Origin: Paracoccaceae bacterium
GTDB taxonomy: Bacteria; Pseudomonadota; Alphaproteobacteria; Rhodobacterales; Rhodobacteraceae
Assembly: GCA_022822495.1 (NCBI GenBank)
Contig: JAJEBQ010000021.1
Location: 1 to 53,324 of the forward strand
Length of the DNA: 53,324 bases
Direction of reading: 5' to 3'
The position numbers and the translations under genes were made by a program. Within the stretch, counting starts at the first letter, position 1, and each line of letters starts with the position of its first letter. Shown here piece after piece: positions 7,981 to 15,503 of this stretch. Below the pieces are notes generated by a model that was not told the origin of the DNA, did no database searches, and was given only the letters and a program-made list of their open reading frames with translations.

Positions 7981-9245
7981 TGGATTTCCTCAAACTGCCA
8001 ACAACCAGTGAATGGACAATTAAAAATGTTGGTATTCCAGAATATTCAAAAGATGGACACCTTACTTTTCGAAATGATTCATTATCTGTCCGTAACGGGA
8101 ATATAACATCAGAAATTTCTGATACGATCGTTGATGGTCAGGAAGGCATCGTTTTCCCACTCTTTGTGGATATGCATACGCACCTGGACAAGGGTCATAT
8201 ATGGCCCCGTGCACCTAATCCCAATGGTACCTTTGATGGTGCACTCAATGCGGTTTTAAATGACCGTAAGGCAAATTGGAAGGCCGAAGACCTCGTAAAG
8301 CGGATGGATTTTGCTCTCAGATGTGCTTATGCTCACGGGACGAGAGCACTTAGAACTCACCTGGATTCAGCTGCACCACAACATAGAATTTCCTGGCCGG
8401 TATTCCGTGAACTGAGGGAAGAGTGGCGAGGTCGAATTGCATTACAGGCAGTTACTATTTTGGGTATTGAATATGTTTCAGATGACCCCTCCTTCCTCGA
8501 CATTGCTGATATGGCTTCCAGTTGTGGGGGATTGCTCGGGTGTGTAACATATCCCTGTGCCAATCTTACCGATCGAATTCAAACATTTTTTCGTATTGCC
8601 AGAGAAAGACAGATGAGCGTGGATTTCCATAGTGATGAGACCAATGACCCCTCGTCCAGTTCATTACGTGAAATCGCCCGTATTGTTCTAGAAACAGGTT
8701 TTGAATATCCTGTTACTGTTGGTCATTGCTGTTCTCTTGCCCAACAGAATCCGGATGAAATCGACGAAACCCTCAACATCGTGGCAGAAGCAGGGTTAAA
8801 TATCGTTTCACTTCCCATGTGTAACATGTACCTTCAGGATCGAAACGAATTCTCAACACCAAGGTGGCGTGGTGTTACCCTGGTACATGAAATGGTCCGG
8901 AAGGGAATTCAGGTCAGTTTTGCATCTGACAATACCAGGGACCCCTTTTATGCCTATGGTGATCTGGATATGGTTGAGGTCATGCGCGAAGCAACCCGTA
9001 TCTGTCACCTTGATCATTCCACCTTGCCCTGGTTTGAGTCATTTAATGAAACACCTGCCAAAGTGTGTGGTTTCGAAACAATGAAACTTGAGACAGGCTC
9101 TCCCGCTGACTTTATCGTGTTTAAAGCCCGCAACTTGAGCGAATATTTTTCACGCCCTCAAATGAACCGTGTTGTGGTAAGAAAGGGTAATCAGATAGAT
9201 CGAAAATTACCTGATTATTCGGAACTGGATTCTCTGTGGAGGTAA
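7980..9245 (+). CDS. Cytosine-deaminase-like amidohydrolase
   Basis: 421 aa, metal-dependent hydrolase of the cytosine deaminase/N-isopropylammelide hydrolase branch. Metal and catalytic motifs are all present: HTHLDKGHIWPR (about residue 65), FHSDETNDPSS (HxxE-type), GHCCSL and SFASDNTRDPF (final metal Asp). Enzymes of this group remove an amino group from a pyrimidine or triazine ring, or open a cyclic amide. It starts with GTG at 7980, overlapping the permease stop as TAGTG, with GGAG 8 bp upstream. The transporter context suggests that it acts on the imported compound; the exact substrate is not readable from sequence. Confidence 0.85.
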   Translation: MDFLKLPTTSEWTIKNVGIPEYSKDGHLTFRNDSLSVRNGNITSEISDTIVDGQEGIVFPLFVDMHTHLDKGHIWPRAPNPNGTFDGALNAVLNDRKANWKAEDLVKRMDFALRCAYAHGTRALRTHLDSAAPQHRISWPVFRELREEWRGRIALQAVTILGIEYVSDDPSFLDIADMASSCGGLLGCVTYPCANLTDRIQTFFRIARERQMSVDFHSDETNDPSSSSLREIARIVLETGFEYPVTVGHCCSLAQQNPDEIDETLNIVAEAGLNIVSLPMCNMYLQDRNEFSTPRWRGVTLVHEMVRKGIQVSFASDNTRDPFYAYGDLDMVEVMREATRICHLDHSTLPWFESFNETPAKVCGFETMKLETGSPADFIVFKARNLSEYFSRPQMNRVVVRKGNQIDRKLPDYSELDSLWR

Positions 9246-9246
9246 A

Positions 9247-10644
9247 ATGAGCACTAATATACAAGCTGCAAAAAATGATTTGAAGCATATGGAATTGATC
9301 GATTCAGGTTCTGCCTTATCAGCCAAAAGCAGAGACTTCTTCTGGTATTCTCCAGTCTTGAAAGATCGCCTGGATCATATCACGGCAGATTTTTCAGTTT
9401 CTCCACAAAACCAGAATGAAGTCATTCAAATTCTTAAAGTGTGTTACAAACACGATATTCCAGTTACAGTAAGAGGTTCCGGCACCGGTAACTACGGTCA
9501 AGCCATGCCACTGGCAGGTGGATGTATAATCCATATGAACCAGATGACAAGAGTTAAAGAAATCCATCCAGGAAGAGTCGTTGTTGAGCCTGGATGTTTG
9601 CTTAAGGATCTGGATTTCGCCTGTAAGGAAGATTCCAATCAGGAGATTCGAATGTTTTCTTCAACCTGGGCAACCGCCTCAATTGGAGGATTTATTGCCG
9701 GAGGATCAGGTGGCGTTGGGTCCTGCAAATGGGGACAGCTCAGAGATATTGGCAACATCATCCGCATCCGGGTTGTAACCATGGAGGAAAATCCAAGAGT
9801 TCTGGATTTCAGGGGTGAAGAGATCCCACGGGTATCGCATGCCTATGGCACCAATGGTGTTATAACTGAATTGGAAATGCCGCTTGCTCCTGCCTATGAA
9901 TGGGTTGGACTTTTCCTGGCCTTTGATGATTTCATGGAATCGGTTAAGTTTTCGGCTGATCTAGCCAATCAGGATGGCATACTGATCAAATTGGCAACCC
10001 CTTTCGAAGCTCCAATCCCCCACAGATACTTTCCTAGAATTAAACCCTATGTTACGGAAGATACCAATTTGGTAGCCCTCATGGTGGCACCTCACGCAAT
10101 GGATGCATTCCTAACCTATACCGCCAGACACAAAGGTGTAGAAATCATTTATCGGTCAGATGATAATGATTGGCCTCGTAATCCAGGACCGGTCTTTGAA
10201 TATGGCTGGAATCATACAACTCTAAGGGCATTGCGAATTGATCCTACCATTACCTACCTACAGGTTCGTTACGGCTATCCGAACCACATTGAACTTATTT
10301 CCAAAGTGAGAGAGGTCTTTGGCAAGGAAGTGCTCCAACACTTGGAGGTGATTCGCGAAAACGGCAAGGTTATGTATGCAGGCTTGCCAATCGTACAATT
10401 TACAACGGAGGAACGGTTGGATGAAATCGTCAGAATACATGAGGAAATGGGGTGCATGATATTCAATCCTCACAGATATACGCTTGAAGAAGGAGGGAGG
10501 CAAACCGTGGATACAAGGCAGTTGGATTTCAAACGGGAAGCAGATCCAAAGGGGCTGCTGAACCCGGGTAAAATGATTGCCTGGGATGACCCCGATTGGA
10601 ATTACTCTAAAATGTATTCATATCCGGGAATCCTGCGAGCCTGA
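9247..10644 (+). CDS. FAD-binding oxidoreductase (GlcD/PCMH type)
   Basis: 465 aa. The N-terminal half is a PCMH-type FAD domain: VTVRGSGTGNYGQAMPLAGGCIIHM (about residues 75-100), VVVEPGCLLKDLD and the GGFIAGGSGGVGS phosphate loop. The C-terminal substrate domain ends in the family motif KREADPKGLLNPGKM. Relatives oxidise alpha-hydroxy acids or similar alcohols and amines, passing electrons to quinone, cytochrome or oxygen. The start ATG follows the preceding stop by 1 bp with GGAGGT just upstream. It probably oxidises an intermediate made by the amidohydrolase encoded before it. Confidence 0.85.
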   Translation: MSTNIQAAKNDLKHMELIDSGSALSAKSRDFFWYSPVLKDRLDHITADFSVSPQNQNEVIQILKVCYKHDIPVTVRGSGTGNYGQAMPLAGGCIIHMNQMTRVKEIHPGRVVVEPGCLLKDLDFACKEDSNQEIRMFSSTWATASIGGFIAGGSGGVGSCKWGQLRDIGNIIRIRVVTMEENPRVLDFRGEEIPRVSHAYGTNGVITELEMPLAPAYEWVGLFLAFDDFMESVKFSADLANQDGILIKLATPFEAPIPHRYFPRIKPYVTEDTNLVALMVAPHAMDAFLTYTARHKGVEIIYRSDDNDWPRNPGPVFEYGWNHTTLRALRIDPTITYLQVRYGYPNHIELISKVREVFGKEVLQHLEVIRENGKVMYAGLPIVQFTTEERLDEIVRIHEEMGCMIFNPHRYTLEEGGRQTVDTRQLDFKREADPKGLLNPGKMIAWDDPDWNYSKMYSYPGILRA

Positions 10645-10645
10645 G

Positions 10646-11224
10646 ATGAAAGCACTCGTCATATTCGCACATCCTGTCCCGGAAAGTTTTTCTGCTTCTC
10701 TTCATAAGGCTGTCCTGGAAGAACTTGAACAAAAAGGGTGGGACGTTGATAATCTTGACCTCTATACGGAAGGTTTTGACCCTGTCCTCTCAAGAGAGGA
10801 GCGACTCATTTACCATGATGAACCTGATAACATTAAGCCAGTAAGATCATACGTTGAGAAGGTGCAAAATACCGAGGCTCTTTTTTTGGTATTTCCGGTT
10901 TGGATATTTGGATTTCCAGCCATTCTTAAGGGATTTTTTGATCGGGTTTGCGTCCCGGGTGTTGCTTTTAAACTCCAAGGTGGCAAACTCGCCCCAAACC
11001 TCCAAAACATCAAAACTTTGGTGGCAGTTACCACTTATGGTGGAACCAGGTTAAGAGCATGGTTGGCCGGAGACCCACCTCGTAAAGTTGTAACCCGTTC
11101 GGTAAAATTCTATTGCCAACCAAAAACACTCAAGTATCTTGCCCTTTATGACATGAATAGGGCCGACCACACCAGGCGCCGCCGTTTCCTCACCTCTGTT
11201 CGCAACGAAATCAAGACACTCTGA
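10646..11224 (+). CDS. NAD(P)H dehydrogenase (quinone)/flavodoxin-fold protein, copy 1
   Basis: 192 aa from the ATG at 10646; this start is 1 bp after the previous stop (TGAGATG) and gives the expected N-terminus MKALVIFAHPVPESF. The flavodoxin-like fold of the NQO1/KefF/YwrO family is seen in the AHP...SF FMN-contacting loop, LFLVFPVWIFGFPAILKGFFDRV and the LVAVTTYGGTRLR loop. Such proteins bind FMN or FAD and reduce quinones or electron-poor aromatics with NAD(P)H. The next gene encodes a paralogue, so the pair may form a heterodimer or act at separate steps. Confidence 0.85.
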   Translation: MKALVIFAHPVPESFSASLHKAVLEELEQKGWDVDNLDLYTEGFDPVLSREERLIYHDEPDNIKPVRSYVEKVQNTEALFLVFPVWIFGFPAILKGFFDRVCVPGVAFKLQGGKLAPNLQNIKTLVAVTTYGGTRLRAWLAGDPPRKVVTRSVKFYCQPKTLKYLALYDMNRADHTRRRRFLTSVRNEIKTL

Positions 11225-11817
11225 TGAAGGCTTTGGTCATATATTGCCATCCCAAACCTGACAGTTTTACCAGTGCGGTTAAAGACCAGGTGATTGAAGT
11301 TCTATCCGAGCAAGGCGCTGAAACTCGGCTTGTCGACTTGTATGGGGAGAATTTTAACCCAATCATTTATGGAGATGAGTTGGTAACTTACCTTGATACT
11401 GATTCAAATCAAAGGGGGCTGGAGGATCATATCAAAAATCTGTTATGGTGTGACACCTTGATATTTGTCTATCCCACGTGGTGGTACGGCTTACCGGCCA
11501 TGCTTAAGGGATGGTTGGATCGATGTTTGCTACCAGGTGTTGCCTTTCATATGCCTGAAGGTGACAAAGGAATTAAACCAGGCCTCAGACATATTACCAG
11601 ACTTGGGTTGTTTACAACAGCAGGAGCAACCCCATTTGTAACCTATTTTATGGGAGCACCAGGCAAAAGAACGATACTAAGGGCCATCAAATACCTTTGC
11701 AAATGGTCCGTAAAACGGGTATTTCTTGCCCATTATTCCATGGACACCTCGACTCCAGAAAGTCGAAGCCTGCACCTCCAAAAGGTACGGAAAAAAATGA
11801 AGAAGTTCGTGTCCTAG
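11224..11817 (+). CDS. NAD(P)H dehydrogenase (quinone)/flavodoxin-fold protein, copy 2
   Basis: 197 aa. It is the same family as the preceding gene with matching landmarks: MKALVIYCHPKPDSFTSAV, LIFVYPTWWYGLPAMLKGWLDRCLLPG and LFTTAGAT. The TGA of copy 1 overlaps this ATG by one base (TGATG), so the two are translationally coupled and likely arose by tandem duplication. FMN/FAD-dependent two-electron reduction is the family activity. The role in the operon is inferred only from position. Confidence 0.87.
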   Translation: MKALVIYCHPKPDSFTSAVKDQVIEVLSEQGAETRLVDLYGENFNPIIYGDELVTYLDTDSNQRGLEDHIKNLLWCDTLIFVYPTWWYGLPAMLKGWLDRCLLPGVAFHMPEGDKGIKPGLRHITRLGLFTTAGATPFVTYFMGAPGKRTILRAIKYLCKWSVKRVFLAHYSMDTSTPESRSLHLQKVRKKMKKFVS

Positions 11818-11849
11818 CAATTTGGCATCACTCAAAAGGAGAGCGAATC

Positions 11850-12644
11850 ATGAGTTTTGAATGGCTTGAAAAAAAAGCCCCCGAGTTCAGGGATATAGAT
11901 CCCGAGAAAACCATAGCCATCCTCCCAACTGCGGCCATTGAACAACATGGACCACATTTGCCAGTGGGCACCGATACAATCATTGGTACAGGCATGCTTA
12001 CAGAAGTCAAAAAAATCATGCCACCTGAACTTGATGCGAGAATTCTTCCCATCCAGGCAATAGGTAAATCAAATGAACATATTTGGGAGGTGGGAACGCT
12101 TACACTTACTGCCGAAACTGCGTTGCGTGCCTGGACGGAAATAGGCGAATCTGTTGCCCGAAGTGGTATTAAAAAAATGGTTATCGTGAATTCTCACGGT
12201 GGAAATCTGGATTTAATTTCAATTGTAGCCAGAGAACTAAGGGTCAAATTTGGAATGCTAGTTATCAAGTGCCAGTGGGGCAATTTTGGTCAACCACAAG
12301 GTTTGTATTCCGAGTATGAAAAAAAATATGGTATTCATGGCGGCGAATCTGAAACATCCATGGTTCTTCACTTTCGGCCTGAACTGGTTGATATGACAAA
12401 AGCAATTAAATTCGAATCAACCGCTGAACACACACCCTTCCCACCTGTTGGCCCCATTTCTTATGGTTGGATTGCAAAGGATCTGAATCCAGATGGTACC
12501 GTTGGAGATGCTCATTTGGGTACCGCTGAAAAGGGAAAACTCACAGCTGAGTTTCAAGCAAAGGGATTTCTAGATTTGCTCTTTAAGGTCGAGAAAACAG
12601 AGGTCGAAAACTTTGGCGTTGCGATCTCGCCTAACCAACCATAG
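11850..12644 (+). CDS. Creatininase-family amidohydrolase
   Basis: 264 aa from the ATG at 11850, with AAAAGGAGAG 8-10 bp upstream. The creatininase fold is shown by AILPTAAIEQHGPHLPVGTDT (metal Glu/His/Asp), VNSHGGNLD, and GIHGGESETS with the metal Glu. The family includes creatinine amidohydrolase, MftE and enzymes hydrolysing cyclic amides in purine/pyrimidine-like pathways (for example FAPy-type hydrolases). As the last gene of the 5258-12644 run it may open a ring or cleave an amide generated earlier in the pathway. Confidence 0.87.
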   Translation: MSFEWLEKKAPEFRDIDPEKTIAILPTAAIEQHGPHLPVGTDTIIGTGMLTEVKKIMPPELDARILPIQAIGKSNEHIWEVGTLTLTAETALRAWTEIGESVARSGIKKMVIVNSHGGNLDLISIVARELRVKFGMLVIKCQWGNFGQPQGLYSEYEKKYGIHGGESETSMVLHFRPELVDMTKAIKFESTAEHTPFPPVGPISYGWIAKDLNPDGTVGDAHLGTAEKGKLTAEFQAKGFLDLLFKVEKTEVENFGVAISPNQP

Positions 12645-12709
12645 GCATGCATTTTGCATTACCTATTGGTCTAAAATTGAAGCAGATAAGAGAATAATAT
12701 TATCCGTTC

Positions 12710-13597
12710 CTATTGACCGAAATCAGAAAGATAAGTCGCTATAGCTTCAAGGTCCTCTCGGGAAGCATGGTTCGAATACGCTTGCGTTACCAAATACATT
12801 GAGCTTGTTTCGCTAACTGCTCCAGACCATTCATCAAGACCATTCAGAATTTCATCTGGAGCCAATCCTGCGATCCTTGGAGCAGGTTTTTCTCCATCCT
12901 TAAATGGGGAGGCACCTGCAAATAATTGATCTGATTGTTCGGCAAAAAGCACATTTCGGGGTGTATGACAGCTTCCACAATGACCAAGACCATTTACGAG
13001 ATAAGCCCCCCTATTCCATTCGGCACTTTTCGTAGTGTTGAATTCAAAGCCGGGTTCATCCAGGTAAAGCATTTTCCATGGCAAATTGAGAATCGAATAT
13101 TTGAAAGGAAACCTCAGATCATGGGGAGGAGATTTGACTTCCAATCCTTCAAGGCTGAACACATAGGCCTTTATGTCTAATAGGTCTTCAAAACTTACTT
13201 TAGCGTAGGCCGTATAGGGAAAAGAAGGTGAATAATGTACGCCTTCAGGGCTTATACCCCTTACCATGGCGTTGATAAAATCCACATCACTCCAATTGCC
13301 AATACCGGTATTCAAGTCAGGAGTAATGTTCGGAGGGTAAAATGCACCTATCGGTGTAACCAGAGGGTCTCCGCCTGTCAGTTTATTAAAATTAGCTGAT
13401 TCTGAATCGTTATTCAGGTGACAGTCACCACATCCCCCCAAGTGAAATACGACTTCACCCCTATGTGGGTCTGGTATGAAACCGTCTTTAACTCCTGCCA
13501 GAATATCCTGCTCAGTTAATTTCCCGGGATAGGTAAGAGCAACAAAGATCGCTATGATAACTACTGGAAGAATCACCCATAAGGTAATTCGTTTCAT
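12710..13597 (-). CDS. Membrane-anchored dihaem cytochrome c
   Basis: 295 aa. An N-terminal hydrophobic segment (residues 4-22) can act as membrane anchor or uncleaved signal. There are two haem-binding motifs, CGDCH (residues 56-60) and CGSCH (207-211), each in a cytochrome c domain, with Met ligands plausible in both halves. The pattern resembles cytochrome subunits of PQQ/FAD-linked dehydrogenases and other periplasmic dihaem electron carriers. The gene is 2 bp downstream of a cytochrome c'-type gene and is convergent with the creatininase gene. The electron donor is unknown. Confidence 0.85.
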   Translation of the reverse strand: MKRITLWVILPVVIIAIFVALTYPGKLTEQDILAGVKDGFIPDPHRGEVVFHLGGCGDCHLNNDSESANFNKLTGGDPLVTPIGAFYPPNITPDLNTGIGNWSDVDFINAMVRGISPEGVHYSPSFPYTAYAKVSFEDLLDIKAYVFSLEGLEVKSPPHDLRFPFKYSILNLPWKMLYLDEPGFEFNTTKSAEWNRGAYLVNGLGHCGSCHTPRNVLFAEQSDQLFAGASPFKDGEKPAPRIAGLAPDEILNGLDEWSGAVSETSSMYLVTQAYSNHASREDLEAIATYLSDFGQ

Positions 13598-13599
13598 GG

Positions 13600-14034
13600 T
13601 TATTTTCTGAATTCCCTATGACAGGCCGAACAGGTTTGACCTAATTGTGAAAAGGCGTCGTTAAAATCGCTCTCGTTTGCGGCTTGACTCAGCAGTAAAC
13701 TTGCCTTCTGAAAATTGTCAAGGTGAGTATCAAAACCATCTCCAGCCAATATTTCCGGTTTTGCATCGGTATCACCTTGGAAAGTTCCCTCTTCAAACAG
13801 GAATGCAAAGGACAAAGACATGGCATGAATGGCTTGCCCCGCACCTCTGGTTACTGAAGGGTCAAATTCGGCACTTCCTCTTTGTATGGCTCCGAGGGTT
13901 CTCATTTGCGAACCGATGTATTTCATAATCTCCTGACGGGCCTGAATGGCCTCATCAGGTGTATTGGAACGTGACATAGCAACCAAGGGAACCATCACCA
14001 GGCTTAATATGAGAATATGAGTTGATAATTTCAT
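13600..14034 (-). CDS. Cytochrome c'/c556 family protein
   Basis: 144 aa from ATG 14034; I reject an upstream GTG-type start because MKLSTHILILSLVMVPLVAMS forms a proper signal peptide. The mature protein is a four-helix bundle type with one haem motif CSACHREF right at the C-terminus, the hallmark of cytochrome c'/c556. Such proteins carry electrons or bind NO in the periplasm. It forms a two-gene operon with the dihaem cytochrome gene 2 bp downstream. Confidence 0.87.
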   Translation of the reverse strand: MKLSTHILILSLVMVPLVAMSRSNTPDEAIQARQEIMKYIGSQMRTLGAIQRGSAEFDPSVTRGAGQAIHAMSLSFAFLFEEGTFQGDTDAKPEILAGDGFDTHLDNFQKASLLLSQAANESDFNDAFSQLGQTCSACHREFRK

Positions 14035-14121
14035 GATAACTTCTCCGGCAAGCAAACTCCTTCCAGTTTATAGCGTATTCCAAATACCAAAAGTTACATT
14101 TCAAGATAAAAATTGTTGTTA

Positions 14122-14820
14122 TCAACCCGTTTCATCCAACCTCTTTATCAATTCCAGGACATAAGGGCCGAGCTCATTCACAATTTTGTGTACACCCTCC
14201 TTGTTGGGATGGAGCATATCATCCTGAAAATACCTCTCCCAGACGTCCTCACGAGGACCCAATTGATCAATTGGATCAAAGATTTTGGGAAAGAGAATGG
14301 TATCAAATTCGATACTCAATTCCTGATATATATTCTCAAATTCTCTCTTGTAATCTTGTCCATAGTTGCTTGGTGCTTCATGCCCGATCAACAATGTTGG
14401 TAAAGATTGTTGAAAGGTTTCTTCCAATATAGATCGCAAGTTGCTATGGGACTCTTCAACATCAATACCTCTCAGCAAATCGTTACCTCCCAGCAATATA
14501 ATAATGGCATCAAAGCCTTCCTCAAGGGTCCAGTTAATGCGAGCCTTCCCTCCAGCGGTCGTATCGCCAGAAACACCGGAGTTTACCACCAAGGCAGAAA
14601 CATTGTTCTCATCAAGCCAAGTTTGCATTTGGGCGACCATTCCATCTTCAGGGTATAAGCCAAAACCCTGGACCAGACTATCTCCAAAAAAACTGATCCT
14701 TATTTCTGCCATGGCTTCATGGGTAAATAATAACGGTATTGTTATACCTAGAAGCAACTTGCAGAATTGTTTTGAAAACCCATATTTTTGGAGTAATTTT
14801 TGGGGTGCAACCAACTTCAT
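14122..14820 (-). CDS. tesA: SGNH-type esterase / acyl-CoA thioesterase I-like
   Basis: 232 aa from the ATG at 14820-14818. A signal peptide ends around EAMA-E (residue 38) and the exported SGNH hydrolase follows: block I FFGDSLVQG (Ser48), block II GVSGDTTAGG, block III LLGGNDLLRG and block V DDMLHPNKEG (catalytic Asp/His). TesA-like enzymes hydrolyse acyl-CoA, esters or lysophospholipids in the periplasm. Its start codon overlaps the start codon of the divergent ABC gene inside one CATG; the tesA-ybbA-ybbP arrangement is conserved in many proteobacteria. A longer frame exists but would lie entirely over the ABC gene. Confidence 0.9.
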   Translation of the reverse strand: MKLVAPQKLLQKYGFSKQFCKLLLGITIPLLFTHEAMAEIRISFFGDSLVQGFGLYPEDGMVAQMQTWLDENNVSALVVNSGVSGDTTAGGKARINWTLEEGFDAIIILLGGNDLLRGIDVEESHSNLRSILEETFQQSLPTLLIGHEAPSNYGQDYKREFENIYQELSIEFDTILFPKIFDPIDQLGPREDVWERYFQDDMLHPNKEGVHKIVNELGPYVLELIKRLDETG

Positions 14821-15496
14821 GGCAAAAAATGTCCTTACATTAAAAGATGTCTTCCTGATACTTAAGGGAAATGCGGGGCCCGTCAATATAATTAACGGAA
14901 TAAACCTGGAGGTAAAAGAACAAGAAACCCTGGGAATTACCGGCCCATCAGGATCTGGGAAATCTTCTCTTCTGATGCTTCTCGCAGGATTGGAAAAAAT
15001 CACCAAGGGTGATATTGTCTCACTCGGTCATTCGATTGCAAGGATGAATGAGGACGAACTGGCACGCTTTCGTCGAACCAATGTTGGTGTGGTTTTCCAA
15101 TCCTTTCATTTAATCCCAACCCTAACTGCGCTGGAAAATGTTGCTATACCACTCGAACTTGCTGGCAATAACGCAGCCTTTGAACGAGCCGAAGAAGAGT
15201 TGGAATCAGTTGGCTTAAAAGACAGATTAAGGCACTATCCATCGCAACTTTCTGGTGGTGAGCAGCAACGTGTTGCCCTGGCAAGAGCAAGCGTGCCCAG
15301 GCCCAGTTTACTGCTTGCAGATGAACCAACTGGAAATCTTGATGCCGCAAACAGTGAAATGGTTTTGGAACTGTTATTTAACCTCAACAGACAAAGAGGT
15401 ACCACTTTGGTATTGGTAACTCATTCAAAGAATTTGGCCAACCGTTGTGGACGTGTGATAAGTTTGCAAGATGGTCAAATCGTCTCCTCCACCTGA
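14819..15496 (+). CDS. ybbA: ABC transporter ATP-binding protein YbbA
   Basis: 225 aa from ATG 14819. Walker A is GPSGSGKSS (42-50), the Q-loop VVFQSFHLIPTLTALENV, the signature LSGGEQQRVALARA (about 143) and Walker B LLLADEPTGNLD (about 163). LIPTLTA and PTGNLD mark the MacB/LolD-type group that pairs with FtsX-like permeases. It precedes the permease gene by 7 bp and is divergent from tesA. The complex is thought to act on envelope lipids or hydrophobic compounds; the exact role is unsettled in the family. Confidence 0.92.
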   Translation: MAKNVLTLKDVFLILKGNAGPVNIINGINLEVKEQETLGITGPSGSGKSSLLMLLAGLEKITKGDIVSLGHSIARMNEDELARFRRTNVGVVFQSFHLIPTLTALENVAIPLELAGNNAAFERAEEELESVGLKDRLRHYPSQLSGGEQQRVALARASVPRPSLLLADEPTGNLDAANSEMVLELLFNLNRQRGTTLVLVTHSKNLANRCGRVISLQDGQIVSST

Positions 15497-15503
15497 ACAA
15501 TAA

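Noticed and set aside
14821..15006. Longer tesA reading frame
   Set aside because: The extension overlaps the start of the ABC gene and would bury the clear signal peptide inside the protein.
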